Shown here: piece by piece, positions 41,901 through 49,056 of the stretch | How the letters are laid out: the number at the start of each line of letters is the position of its first letter | Position numbering within the stretch: the stretch's first letter is position 1 | Origin: Halictus rubicundus | Taxonomy: Eukaryota; Arthropoda; Insecta; Hymenoptera; Halictidae | Length of the DNA: 64,000 nt | Direction: 5' to 3' | NCBI RefSeq assembly: GCF_050948215.1 | Contig: NC_135155.1 | Coordinates: 12,790,001 to 12,854,000 of the forward strand | Program-made: the position numbers and the translations under genes | The notes under the pieces: generated by a model | Told to the model about the DNA's origin: nothing | Database searches by the model: none | The model's input: only the letters and a program-made list of their open reading frames with translations

Positions 41901-44900
41901 AAGAAAAAATAATCGGCGAAAGTTTAAGAACGAAGTAAGAATGTTTCGATTTCGTTTGTGTTTTAGAAACGATTGTGACAAAACGAACAAAGCGTGGCGA
42001 AGTAGATCTGTCACTGATTCACCACGTTTTCTAGACAACTCACGGAATCGACAATTCGCCAGTCCTTTAAGAACATCGAGGAATGTAAGTGTAAATCCCG
42101 TTCAATATAGTAAATAAATGATATGATTAGAATAAAGGAGAAATATCTAATAATAATAAAGCAGAAACTCGCTAAGAATAGTCCCAAACCAGACTGCAGT
42201 CTTTGCACAAAAAGTCTTTAGAAAAAACATTTGAATCTTCTTCCAATTTTCTTCGAATTTTGGTGGCAAACCACTGAAAAAGAAGATTGATTAGGTATAA
42301 TAAAGTTAGTGATTTTGAAATTGTATATGAATTGTTTTTACATTTTATTATATTATTCAATGGAAAGGAACCACAAATAAGGGTTAAGTTACAGCCATTA
42401 ATAATAGCCAGTTTGTTGCACTAATGAGGATGCCGTTAATCAGCTGAAAATTAAATGGAAGCTGTGTACTACCAAATTGCAATTACTGTAAAGTCTTGAT
42501 CTAAGCCGAACGGAGCTATATGGTCTTAGTCAGTTCGCCAATCCCCTCCACTGTAAAGTAACACAAGTAAACATGAACGACACTAAACACGCTGTCCTTT
42601 TCTACGTTGGACGCGGTCGACAGGGTCACAATAAAATAGTAGCCCTACACGGTCTATGCCACAGCACGGACCCAAGGATTGGGCTTACATCAAGACTTTA
42701 CTGTATATCTTTCTTACATGTAGTATTTGTATTTCTCTGATCTTGTGTGTAGAACTCAAGTTAATTTGATTCAGGTTCAGTCACCAACCATCGACAGAAT
42801 AAATGAGTTGGACATTCGGATCGACAGAGATGCGTACGCAGATATGTTTCAAGACATTGTTTCCATAAAAACAACGGTCCTGAAACTGAAGCAGTTACTT
42901 CAAGGGGTATGCTAAATGACAATACACGTCCGAATTCTTCGAGGCATATCCGGCTTATAATCAAATATTTTGTTCATTGCAAAAACACATTCCGTTTATT
43001 TATATCGCACAATTTTGACGAGCTTCTATATTAACACACAGTTTTTTTTAATTATTTTCCATTATTATCACCAACCATGATTTATCCTTGAAGTCAGAAG
43101 AGAACGGGTTGAAGAGGGTACGTTGTATTTCTGTTTGTTTATTGCACATATTTTTATATTGTAGCCAATTATTAATATTTCTTGTCGAAACTGCTGAATA
43201 ACGTGTGATGTATTCTTTTGTATTCGCAGGCAGAAACTCTCACCCCATTCGATAATACTGTAAAGGTAGTTACATTTAAAAAATCTCTATAATTTGAAAT
43301 CATAACACGTTCGCCATCATCCGTGACATGCCTGCCGTGTGCATGATTTTATACTTGTCTATATTTATAAAATCACATTAATTCGACATCTGTCGTTATA
43401 GAGAACTATTCCACAAAAGACGTTTTGTTTAAAATAAAGTTATAGTCGAGGCAAATACTGACAGTGAACGTGTTAAATAAAAAAGATTCACTGAAAAAAT
43501 ATTATTCCATTTATGTAAATAACGACATTTCAGAATGGCCTCTTCTACAACCTGAATGAAGGAGATACCGTGGATGTTAATACTTCCCCAGGAAGTGAAG
43601 ACAGTAGCATTGTTGATGAATTGGCTGATTTGCGTAGGCAGATAGTGTTCTTGCAAGGACAAGTGGAAGACAAAGACCGAACCATACAAGTATTACAGGT
43701 AAATTGAATCACATGCCGTGCTACCATCCTTAACTAGTTATTCAAATTTGAAAATGTCCTCTTAGCATAACCCACATAACATACATAAAACCTAAAAAAA
43801 GAGTTTTCGATTTCTTTTAAACACACAAGAGTGTGTATATAAGAATGTCAATGTCTTTAACCCTTTCGGAGACTTGGTAAACACATGTATTCACATATCA
43901 AAAGGCAAACTGTGAAATAGCTTAACGTATGACCGAACTTAAATTGTAATTCAAGTGGCTAATATACACATTTCACCACTTTTATCTTCTTCAGTTCCAG
44001 ATGTCGAAGCTTCAAGGACCTAATAACATTGAAAGGCAAAACTGTGCAATAACCAATAGTCGCAACACTATTCTATCCATGGATACTTGCAATGCTGCAA
44101 CGCAAACCGACAAGGTATATTTCCAACTTAATATTTCGCAATGATTACAGTTCACTGATTAGTAAGAGGAATTTAATAATTGGAGAGTTACTGTTGAATG
44201 TTTTCCTTTCATCTTGCTAATTATGTTTAGTCCGAATATGGTTTGAATAATGGACCACAAAATTATTCTCTGTTACGCTTCCTGGCAAAAGATATACACA
44301 CGTAAAACGACACTAGTTGATCACTGCACTAGTGACTAGATAACCGAAAGCAGTACTACTAGTTGCTTCACACCAATACTCCAATACTTCTCTCCACATC
44401 ACTATTTTGTCCACAGAATGTGTTCAGTTACATCTTCATTTCTCATATTTACACATAGTTGTCAACTTCTCCTATCTTTTCATATTACTTCGTTACTTTT
44501 CTCACATTGTTTATTTATAATATGTTTAATTATGGGCACAGACACGCCCAGGATCTGCAGGTACATCACTCCTACAAACACTACCTAGGGACGGTGTTAT
44601 GGGGCCTGTAGTTAGGTGAGACTTTTTTTATTTGACCTCACTCGTACACTCTATTTAATTGTAATTTGATTTTTGACACTGTGAACGAATAACGACGTTG
44701 CTAATTTCGCAGAAAAATCTTAGAAAATATTTTTATACTTTTATCAGTCGACCTTGATGTTTTTGTCATGCGGAACAACTGTACATCTTGTTTATATTGC
44801 AGACTATGTTCCTAAGATTTTTCTTTAAACGATTCTATTATTTGATCGTTGTAACATCAACGAAGTATTCTATTGTAACGAGGACAATAGTTAATCTATA

Positions 44901-47900
44901 TTTGCTGTCTCGAAACTACAATAATACAAGTACAAATCAAAATAATTGTATGAGTCACCGCTAATCTTCTGAATAAAACTTGTGACACATTACAAATATT
45001 TCTAATGTCTTGTTAGAATGTTTGTGATAAATAACCTGTTGTTTTTGCTGCTCTGGTCATTTACCTAACTTTGGTGATTCCATGCGAGACAGCTTCAGGA
45101 TCGGGAAGGTAGAGTCCGTCAGTGTGTGTGATTTAATATTGGGATACTTACTCCTTTCTGCATTAAATGCTCTTATATTCATGCATCTTTTCTACATCAA
45201 AATCACTTATTTAATTGTTCGATACGAAAGCTTCTAATTCCTTTTGCATGTTAGAACAATATAATAATCTTTCTCTGTTTATTTCCTTTTTTGCTGATTC
45301 GTCTAATCCTTTTTACTGCTTCTAAATGTATGTACATAGTACACTACTTCTATTGTATAATAAGTTTGGATATAATAACCTTTTATTTTATTTGGGGTTT
45401 GTGAGCGAATCTTACATCAACTATGGTTAAACTTTACCTCAGGAAACCAGAGATTTTTAACTTTTTTTATGCAGTCCTGTTAATTTTGGCGAGAATATGC
45501 CGAAAATCCAATTTCAATCTTAGAACATCACTAGTTCAAAAGTTATGCGTGGGCGCTGCCATGTTTATATGTACATATGTATATATATTAGTGACCATAG
45601 CGGAGCCGCTATATGCCACATCTTTACACACGCACAACTTTTGAATTAGTGGTCCCCTAGAATTGAAACCTGGATTTTCAGCATTTTGTCGCTAAAATCT
45701 ACAGGATTACAAAAACAAAAATAAAAAATGTCTGGTTTCCTGAAGTAAAGGTAAGCCTCAACTATTTTTTGTCATTGCTGTACAGAATATAGTAAAATTA
45801 TATTTTACATCGTTCGTCTCTGTGTTTTAATATTATAACTCGCAACAACACATTATTGTGCTTATAGTAACAAAATATTAACAATGTATTAACGCGTTTC
45901 GACATAGGTTTGTTTACTTTTATTATAACACGGTACAAATGTATGTATGAAAATAAATGGAGAATATTATTCACTCGTTTGAAGAACACCAATCATTCGA
46001 TGATCATTGTGCTTCAACTGATCTTTTAATCTTAAGGAAACCTCTTTTATATTAGTCTTATCTTGACAGTGCAAACTTCCTTTCGTCGAAATTTTGGATT
46101 CGATTGCAAGCCCTAATAAGAATATGTACATTAATAAAATTTCAAATTTCAACAGTTCACATTGCAACCTTAATGGTTTTAACAATAGATTGTGTATACA
46201 TTGAAAAGTGTAAAATCTGCTTCGAAAGCGTCTCCGTGAAGTTCTAACGTTGTTGACATACTGATTCTCCTAGCATGTAGTATGATTAGATAAATCTGTA
46301 TGATCAGTAAAAAGACACAAAGTAAATAGTTTCTTTCGTGAACTATTGTTTGGAGATTATAATGGATTTACAATTAACAATATTTCATGCTGCCTTTGAT
46401 AGCCATGTACGGTAAGTTCATTGCTTACATTTTTTTATTTAAAATAGTTTATCATAATACTGATACGATATTACAAATGCTAAATCTGTCCCCAATGTTG
46501 TCTAGTTGGTGGTGTTTCCTTCACAAAGGATTTGCATTAGAAATGCTGCAAAATCATGTAGTCATTCATTCATTTTAATTTATTTTCTATTCCCCTACTG
46601 TTTCTACTTAAAGTTTCTGCTATGGATAGAAATATCATGATTTCATGCTTAATATCTTTCAACGCCCTACATTTCATATTCTAACTCATCATTCCCAAAA
46701 ATGACACAACAAAGTAAGCGACAGAACATCCGTTAAAAAAGAAATCAAATTTTTGTATCGTTTCGAAGCAGAGTTGCCAGATCAGGGGAATTGATTCGAA
46801 TAGATTCGAGTAGAAGCAGAAGGTAGAGTGGGGAGACAAGTCTTATTGTTAACCTGGCGACTCTGTTTCGAAGAACTTCTACCGTATTAACTAGACAATC
46901 TCTTACAATTTAACGAACGTGATTCAATTTAGGCTGTTTTTAATATCATTATGTCATAACATAAATATGCCATTTTAATTCTAAGGATTCTCTATGACTC
47001 GTTGAAAATAATTTCTTTTTTATAAAAAAATCACTTGAAGCCAGTTAAGCAAAAGAATATTGAATATTAGCAAATTTAATTATGTTACGACCAAATATTT
47101 GTTTTGAATATCAAATCGTCATACATCGCATTAATTACAGTGTCACGAAAATACTAGTTTCACTGGACAGTCATTTGTCCTGCACGCTTACGTTGTTGTG
47201 CTAATAACATATCGCTTCTTGTTGTTCTTACTACCCATTAAGATGTAGCGACCCTGTTCGTTTGCTTTGTCGATCGGTCCGCCCATGATATCCAACATCC
47301 ACGAATAGATGCTTCGAACCTTTTTCGATGATCTTCGACATCACGTATAATACCTAGACAAGATTCAATGGACTTGCAAAACTAGATGTTCGCGCACCAT
47401 CCTAAGAGTACCAATACTACTGTCTGTTGAGCGTAAGGAGAATATACGCTAGACCAGGCCCGGGCAACTTCTTCCCCGCTGTCGCTTCACGACTCCCACT
47501 ACCATTGTACCGGTTCCCCCACTATCAACTGTTTCATATTGACCTTGCCGTGTTTTGCCTCGCGTGACTGCAAATATATGCGTGTACGTCTACACTCCAC
47601 AGGAGTTTGGTGGGGAGGAATCAGGATGATGGCTCGCGAGCCGCAAGTTGCCCAGGCCTGCGCTAGACAGTCCTAAAATCTGATATTTCCTTAGACCAGG
47701 ACTGGGCAGTGTCGCCAGATGAGGGGAGAGAGCACGAATTGAGGGGTAAAAGTCATCCCCTCTCTGCCAGTACCGGTCGCGGCGGAAGCGTGGGGAATAG
47801 CGCGGTAGAAAAGGAAATTAGAATGGGGGAACAAGTCTTGATCTGGCGACACTGGGCCTGAGCAACTGGTAGGGCTCGCAAGCCCCACGCGACTCTTCTT

Positions 47901-49056
47901 CCCACTCCTAAGACCCCCTACCATGATCCTATGGAGTGTGGGAGGTTGTCTTCAGGAGAGATAAAAGTACGGTAGGGTAATATGAAGTGGTCAGTGGTGG
48001 GGGAACCTTGCACACTGGTAGTGGGGGTCGTGAAGCGACGTCGGACAAGAAGTTGACCAGGCTAGCCTTAGATCTTTTATCAGAAGAAATGCACATGGTT
48101 ATTTCTGTAATTCTTTTCATTAGTTTAATATTATTTTCGTTGATGTTGATTAACTCTTTCTTTTTAGTAAAAAGTAAACGTTGTGATATTACTAAATCCG
48201 TTCATTAATTTAATATTGTTTTAGCTTATGTTTACTTATATAAAATAAATCCTCCCTATACTCACATAATTTGTAAAACTTGCTGTAAAGATGTGATATT
48301 TTCATTGGAAATGTAGTGGTAGCTGTAAGATTATCGTTTTCGAATATTTTTATCAAAACATGTAAATAGTCAACACATATTCAAAATACCTTATCACATT
48401 ACACAGTCATTCTCGAAAGTGGTTCAGGGGGCACTACAAAACCTCGAGGTCCTTACAGTTTTTAGTGTAATTATTTTCTTCCGCAAACTCTGTAATTTAT
48501 TCTTTTTTCATTTTCTTTATTTTCAGACAATAACCACACTCATGCACACATAGAATCTTTGAAAATCTGCTGTACGTGGAAAATTCTTTACTTTTAGAAA
48601 AAGACATAAAAGTGTAAACAGAAAATCTAGTACTAGAGAATCTAGTAGTATACCCCGCGGTAGTGGGGATAGTTCTGGGACAATTATAGGCTAGGTATTT
48701 GGGACATTTATCGAGAAGAGACTGTAGCTGCACTCTGTGCCATACCCTAAGTCTGTAAAAGTCGACTCGTGGTCGACCCGATCGACGAACGCAGCAACGA
48801 GCGCGTCAACATTGTCGTCGTATTGTCATATCGTATTAATGAAAATATTCGTGGATGTACGATCAGTGAAAATGCCTGTGATTTCATTTACAGCTGGAGT
48901 GACTCTTGGGATCGACAACGCTCGACATTACCCGCTGAACCGAATAGTGCCAGAAGTCCTCGTAACATGAACGAGGTGCAGGATAGACTGGACCCTTTCA
49001 AAACTACTCTAACAGCATGTAAGGAAGCACGGGTAGGGATTGGGACCGCCACCTGA
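4961..49056 (+). CDS. Large serine-rich coiled-coil protein gene, CCSER-like (ten-exon model, span)
   Basis: Joining ten exons gives 2805 nt, exactly 935 codons including the stop, with matching phases at every junction. The 934-residue product is Ser/Thr/Asn-rich and largely disordered. Residues 20-577 come from one large exon. Exon 3 carries a conserved-looking acidic SPCESIASDD motif. Exon 5 gives a helical segment (about 700-751), and a leucine-heptad coiled coil spans about 786-823. Length, serine richness, the SPCESI/DD motif and the late coiled coil fit the animal CCSER1/CCSER2 (FAM190) family, whose members are about 830-900 residues. Family assignment is from memory and tentative; the exon model is much firmer. 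Function of the fly or bee protein is not known to me. Introns range from about 270 bp to 31 kb. An internal first exon at 40766 gives a shorter isoform. Confidence 0.75.
5018..8803 (+). other. Intron 1 of the CCSER-like gene
   Basis: This 3.8 kb intron runs from GTAAGG to an acceptor reading TTCTAG at 8798-8803. It contains only AT-rich unique-looking sequence and short open frames without recognisable content. I saw no clear transposon ends in it. Confidence 0.6.
8804..10475 (+). CDS. CCSER-like gene, large exon 2
   Basis: A single 1672-nt exon encodes residues 20-577. It is clearly GC-richer than the flanking introns and stays open throughout in one frame. The text is low-complexity, rich in Ser, Thr, Gly, Asn and Arg, with acidic patches near the C-terminal side. 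A basic NRFGYK segment lies near residue 105. A DSGVGS hexapeptide (residues 254-259, encoded at 9506-9523) matches the DSGxxS phosphodegron consensus. No globular domain is visible. The exon ends in phase 1 before donor GTAAAG at 10476. Confidence 0.9.
10503..10775. mobile_element. Non-autonomous DNA transposon, TTAA-type ends (piggyBac-like)
   Basis: The left end CCTTTAGAGG and right end CCTCTAAAGG are inverted repeats. The right end is flanked by TTAA (10776-10779) and the left by GTAA (10499-10502), a one-base-decayed TTAA duplication. That is the target preference of piggyBac-type elements. A similar end (CCGGCCCTCTAAAGGT) occurs at about 24394-24409. The element starts only 27 bp after the exon 2 donor. 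No transposase is encoded. Confidence 0.6.
11034..11196 (+). CDS. CCSER-like gene, exon 3
   Basis: The acceptor TTTTACAG ends at 11033 and the donor GTGAGC starts at 11197. The exon enters in phase 1 and leaves in phase 2, coding for about 54 residues. It contains MSRAGSVDTLSPCESIASDD followed by an acidic stretch, which I regard as the best family signature in the protein. A second CAG four bases further in (11036-11038) would also give an AG, but would shift the frame by one base, so 11034 is preferred. Confidence 0.85.
11646..11852 (+). CDS. CCSER-like gene, exon 4
   Basis: Acceptor TATTTTAG ends at 11645. The exon enters in phase 2, encodes about 69 residues with a VMRRWSSLLG motif and an Asn-rich linker, and leaves in phase 2 at donor GTGTGT (11853). 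That donor is not a strong consensus, but it is the only nearby GT whose phase matches exon 5. If left unspliced the frame continues to a stop at 11973, giving a possible short isoform with a hydrophobic tail. I think that read-through is an artefact. Confidence 0.8.
12671..13194. mobile_element. Foldback element with about 200-bp inverted arms
   Basis: The left arm from 12671 to about 12890 is repeated in inverted orientation from about 12980 to 13194. Matching blocks include GGCCGCTCGAGT, CGCATATACGTACACGA, TTGCAAGGGTCCGGGAGTCC and GATAAAAGATAAATCTAGA. A central loop of about 90 bp separates the arms. The outer boundaries are approximate because I found no clear target duplication. It carries no coding sequence of its own and could form a long hairpin in RNA. 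Confidence 0.75.
15122..15244. mobile_element. hAT-like MITE, family A, copy 1
   Basis: The element begins CAGAGTCGCCAGATC and ends GATCTGGCGACATTG-like (ATCTGGCGACATTG). It is flanked by GATCTACG and GATTTACA, an 8-bp target duplication matching at six positions with two transitions. CAGNG ends with an 8-bp duplication are typical of hAT superfamily elements. Its interior is the reverse complement of the interior of copies at 30.6, 47.7 and 51.1 kb. It is non-autonomous. Confidence 0.75.
15382..15740. mobile_element. TTAA-type repeat, copy 1 (older, inverted relative to copy 2)
   Basis: The sequence is a diverged reverse-complement copy of the element at 54279-54724. The left end starts CCCTCGAACTCCTG and includes a TGACGGAGTCATTTCTGAC block. 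The right end contains GGATGACTCCGGCATAGGAGGG. The TTAA flank is decayed to CTAA on the left and lost on the right. An open frame that starts inside it (15648-16115) is not a convincing gene. Confidence 0.6.
15740..15870. repeat. Dispersed repeat shared with 21388-21500
   Basis: CCTCGTTTCACACGTATTTT followed by CGGCT and the block TGTAGCGTGTGACGT also occur at about 21398-21480 in the same orientation. No ends or target duplication could be placed, so the family is unknown. Confidence 0.5.
16175..16612. mobile_element. Inverted-repeat element with GGGGGCCGGC ends
   Basis: The left end reads GGGGGCCGGCAGGCA and the right end TGCCGGCCCCC, an imperfect inverted repeat, with TA on the left and TT/TA-rich sequence on the right. 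The interior is non-coding and AT-rich and includes a TTGCAATATT motif also seen in the foldback element at 12.7 kb. The class is uncertain. Confidence 0.5.
21388..21500. repeat. Dispersed repeat shared with 15740-15870
   Basis: This is the second copy of the repeat described at 15.74 kb, with the same CCTCGTTTCACACGTATTTT start and TGTAGCGTGTGACGTCACGG block. No termini are visible. Confidence 0.5.
22872..22914. repeat. Perfect 12-bp inverted repeat (hairpin)
   Basis: CGATATATGTCC at 22872-22883 is the exact reverse complement of GGACATATATCG at 22903-22914, with a 19-base loop that itself contains GGGTCTACCC. Related GGGACATATGTCGAG and GGGACATTTATCGAG sequences occur near 23399 and 48704, so this is probably part of a dispersed element whose ends I could not fix. 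Confidence 0.5.
26090..26145. repeat. GA microsatellite
   Basis: An almost pure (GA)n tract of about 50 bp with a few interruptions. It lies in intron 4. Long reading frames on the opposite strand (Ser-Leu repeats) are a by-product of the tract. Confidence 0.9.
26849..26931. repeat. GATGAT / ATAACR microsatellite
   Basis: Imperfect trinucleotide and hexanucleotide repeats of GAT, ATA and ATAACG units run across about 80 bp in intron 4. The Met-Ile-Thr reading frame through it is not a gene. Confidence 0.8.
27453..27715. mobile_element. hAT-like MITE, family C, copy 1 (intact)
   Basis: The element starts CAGAGCTGCTCAACA and ends CTGAACAGCTCTG, forming inverted termini. It is flanked on both sides by a perfect 8-bp duplication TGATAGAT (27445-27452 and 27716-27723). 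The interior is rich in GGGCA/TGCCC words, and GTAGCTGTGAC-like motifs recur. It has no coding capacity. Together these features indicate a hAT non-autonomous element of 263 bp. Confidence 0.9.
29816..30187. mobile_element. TA-type MITE (mariner-like), copy 1
   Basis: The left end contains TTGATCTAAGCC and the right end GGCTTAGATCAAGACTTTAC, inverted relative to each other, with TA at both flanks. The terminal sequence matches that of the shorter copy at 42486-42702, including the adjoining GAACGGAGCTA block. TA duplications suggest the Tc1/mariner superfamily. A motif inside it (CGGGTATATCGGTGTGA) also occurs near 23012. Confidence 0.65.
30599..31017. mobile_element. hAT-like MITE, family C, copy 2 (interrupted)
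   Basis: The ends TAGAGCTGCTCAACA and CTGAACAGCTCTG match copy 1 of family C. The flanks TACTAGAA (30591-30598) and TTCTAGAA (31018-31025) are an 8-bp duplication with one mismatch. A family A element is inserted at 30641-30826; removing it restores alignment with copy 1. Confidence 0.85.
30641..30826. mobile_element. hAT-like MITE, family A, copy 2, nested in family C
   Basis: It begins CAGTGTCGCCAGACG and ends GATCTGGCGACTCTG. The flanks are GTGCCCAC and GCGCCCAT, an 8-bp duplication with two transitions, both lying within family C sequence. This is the most complete uninterrupted family A copy in the window (186 bp). Confidence 0.85.
31566..31596. mobile_element. Family B terminal fragment
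   Basis: GGCTCGCGAGCCGC followed by AAGTTGTCCAGGCCTG matches the right end of the family B element at 47455-47660. No left end is recognisable nearby, so it is a truncated relic. Confidence 0.6.
32738..33140. repeat. GGGTCG-rich repeat with inverted ends
   Basis: GAACCCGAT near 32749 is mirrored by TCGGGTTCCC near 33121. A short run of GGGTC units lies at about 32768-32785, with related CCCGACCCGAC near 33101. The arrangement suggests a degraded inverted-repeat element of unknown class. Confidence 0.4.
34132..34154. mobile_element. Family C right-end relic
   Basis: CTTGCCCGCAGGGAACAGCT joins the interior CTTGCCCGCAGGG block of family C directly to its CAGCTCTG terminus. It is a short remnant left by an internal deletion. 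Confidence 0.5.
35335..35416. mobile_element. 82-bp hairpin MITE with ACAGGGTG ends
   Basis: The left arm ACAGGGTGATCCTGGAAAAA is inverted in the right arm (TTTTTACAGGACCACCCTGT). The flanks are a TA-rich microsatellite on the left and TATATC on the right. The element can fold on itself almost completely and is non-coding. Confidence 0.7.
35999..36018 (+). repeat. Dispersed end motif TGCATAAAATCCGCAGTCTA
   Basis: Close variants occur at 2951-2970, 28833-28853 and 34242-34259 in the same orientation, and at 33477-33497 in the opposite one. Sequence 5' of the motif is also similar between the 2.9 and 36.0 kb copies (a TTCCT-ACTGTTTT block). It looks like a terminus of an old transposon family that I cannot classify. 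Confidence 0.5.
38439..38630. repeat. Dispersed repeat pair with 41519-41685
   Basis: Both segments begin GGTYGGTCATG-like and continue through a GGAYGA block, a CGCGYR...GCCGAA block and CGATTTTCTC; the second ends near CACCCTGT and the first near CACACTGTAT. The resemblance is partial, indicating two old copies of one element of unknown class. Confidence 0.4.
38873..38940. repeat. GA microsatellite
   Basis: A (GA)n tract of about 40 bp passes into GAGGAGAGGAGAGG repeats. The Arg-Glu reading frame across it is not a gene. The surrounding 38.7-39.5 kb is mildly GC-rich but shows no exon I can support. Confidence 0.85.
40766..41061 (+). CDS. Alternative first exon of the CCSER-like gene
   Basis: ATG at 40766 opens a GC-rich, Ser/Ala/Asn/Arg-rich frame (starting MASSMSPVSASG) that ends in phase 2 at 41061 before donor GTATTT. 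Exon 5 accepts exactly phase 2, so it joins cleanly. An in-frame TGA just upstream, and stops reached through both plausible upstream acceptors (TTAG near 40701, GCAG near 40751), argue that this is a first exon and not an internal one. The predicted isoform is 333 residues, keeping only exons 5-10. It contains a DSGLSS hexapeptide (residues 55-60), echoing the DSGxxS motif of exon 2. A promoter must lie just upstream, but no element is obvious. Confidence 0.65.
42486..42702. mobile_element. TA-type MITE (mariner-like), copy 2, next to exon 5
   Basis: The left end CTGTAAAGTCTTGATCTAAG and right end CTTACATCAAGACTTTACTG are inverted repeats flanked by TA on both sides (42484-42485 and 42703-42704). 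It shares termini with copy 1 at 29816. Its 3' edge is 50 bp upstream of the exon 5 acceptor junction, so the branch point of intron 4 lies in or beside it. Confidence 0.75.
42753..42906 (+). CDS. CCSER-like gene, exon 5
   Basis: The acceptor TTGTGTGTAG ends at 42752 and the donor GTATGC starts at 42907. The exon enters in phase 2, matching both exon 4 and the alternative first exon, and leaves in phase 0. It codes for a helical, charged segment (INELDIRIDRDAYADMFQDI and a Lys/Leu continuation) of about 51 residues. This is the least disordered part of the protein and probably the start of its conserved C-terminal region. Two further CAGs at 42772-42780 are out of phase with upstream exons. 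Confidence 0.85.
43094..43117 (+). CDS. Candidate 24-nt microexon 5a
   Basis: An AAG acceptor at 43091-43093 and donor GTACGT at 43118 bracket 24 nt in phase 0, coding SEENGLKR. Phase and length fit insertion between exons 5 and 6 without disturbing the frame. The pyrimidine tract is weak, and AAG is a poorer acceptor than CAG, so this may be chance. Confidence 0.3.
43230..43259 (+). CDS. CCSER-like gene, 30-nt microexon 6
   Basis: The acceptor TTCGCAG ends at 43229 after a T-rich tract, and the donor GTAAAG starts at 43260. The 10-residue exon AETLTPFDNT is in phase 0 on both sides and so could be a cassette exon that is skipped without a frameshift. Confidence 0.65.
43534..43698 (+). CDS. 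CCSER-like gene, exon 7 (coiled-coil exon)
   Basis: Acceptor ACATTTCAG ends at 43533 and donor GTAAAT starts at 43699. The 165-nt exon (55 residues, phase 0/0) has an acidic first half, with SPGSEDSS. It is followed by a leucine-heptad helix starting IVDELADLRRQIVFL that continues into exon 8. This coiled coil is the basis for the family name suggested here. Confidence 0.9.
43995..44114 (+). CDS. CCSER-like gene, exon 8
   Basis: Acceptor TCTTCTTCAG ends at 43994 and donor GTATAT starts at 44115. It encodes 40 residues in phase 0/0: the end of the coiled coil (FQMSKLQ), then a polar stretch ending NAATQTDK. A second CAG six bases downstream (43998-44000) could act as a tandem acceptor and drop two residues in frame. 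Confidence 0.85.
44542..44615 (+). CDS. CCSER-like gene, exon 9
   Basis: Acceptor GGGCACAG ends at 44541 and donor GTGAGA starts at 44616. The exon encodes about 25 residues (TRPGSAGTSLLQTLPRDGVM and a short tail) and moves from phase 0 to phase 2, which matches exon 10. Confidence 0.8.
45425..45757. mobile_element. DNA transposon with 8-bp TSD and GG-starting ends
   Basis: The left end GGTTAAACTTTACCTCAGGA and the right end, read inverted, GGCTTACCTTTACTTCAGGA share the following AACCAGA block. The element is flanked by a perfect TCAACTAT duplication (45417-45424 and 45758-45765). At 333 bp it is non-autonomous. GG termini with 8-bp duplications recall Merlin-type elements, but the superfamily is a guess. 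Confidence 0.7.
46769..46865. mobile_element. hAT-like MITE, family A, short copy 3
   Basis: The element begins CAGAGTTGCCAGATC and ends CCTGGCGACTCTG, with perfect TTTCGAAG duplications (46761-46768 and 46866-46873). It is only 97 bp because much of the family interior is missing or replaced. Confidence 0.85.
47455..47660. mobile_element. hAT-like MITE, family B, copy 1 (intact)
   Basis: Ends CAGGCCCGGGCAACTT and AAGTTGCCCAGGCCTG form a 16-bp inverted repeat with one mismatch. The flanks are a perfect CGCTAGAC duplication (47447-47454 and 47661-47668). It is 206 bp and non-coding. Confidence 0.92.
47697..48065. mobile_element. hAT-like MITE, family B, copy 2 (interrupted)
   Basis: The left end CAGGACTGGG resumes as GGCCTGAGCAACTGG after an inserted family A element. 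The right end reads AAGTTGACCAGGCTAG. Flanks CCTTAGAC (47689-47696) and CCTTAGAT (48066-48073) are an 8-bp duplication with one mismatch. Confidence 0.8.
47707..47854. mobile_element. hAT-like MITE, family A, copy 4, nested in family B
   Basis: It begins CAGTGTCGCCAGATGAG and ends ATCTGGCGACACTG. Its flanks GGACTGGG and GGCCTGAG are an 8-bp duplication of the host TIR sequence with two mismatches. It is 148 bp. Confidence 0.85.
48894..49056 (+). CDS. CCSER-like gene, terminal coding exon 10
   Basis: The acceptor TTCATTTACAG ends at 48893. The exon enters in phase 2 and encodes about 54 residues (beginning SWSDSWDRQRSTLP) before TGA at 49054-49056. Pro/Arg-rich text is followed by an amphipathic segment with NEVQDRLDPF. 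No AATAAA occurs close by; candidates at 50170-50175 and about 50325 would give a 3' UTR of over 1 kb. Confidence 0.8.

Larger units (their letters stand above)
11853..42752 (+). other. Intron 4 of the CCSER-like gene (about 31 kb)
   Basis: No phase-compatible coding exon was found between exons 4 and 5, apart from the alternative first exon at 40766. The intron carries many short DNA transposons, two GA microsatellites and an ATG/ATA microsatellite, listed separately. The stretches 13.2-15.1, 17.0-22.8, 23.4-26.0, 28.0-29.8, 31.6-32.7, 36.0-38.8 and 39.1-40.7 kb hold nothing else I can name. Open frames in them are short and without domains. Confidence 0.6.

Noticed and set aside
45085..45101. 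Possible 16-nt microexon between exons 9 and 10
   Set aside because: The phase after it would no longer match exon 10, and the splice sites are weak. Exon 9 joins exon 10 cleanly without it.
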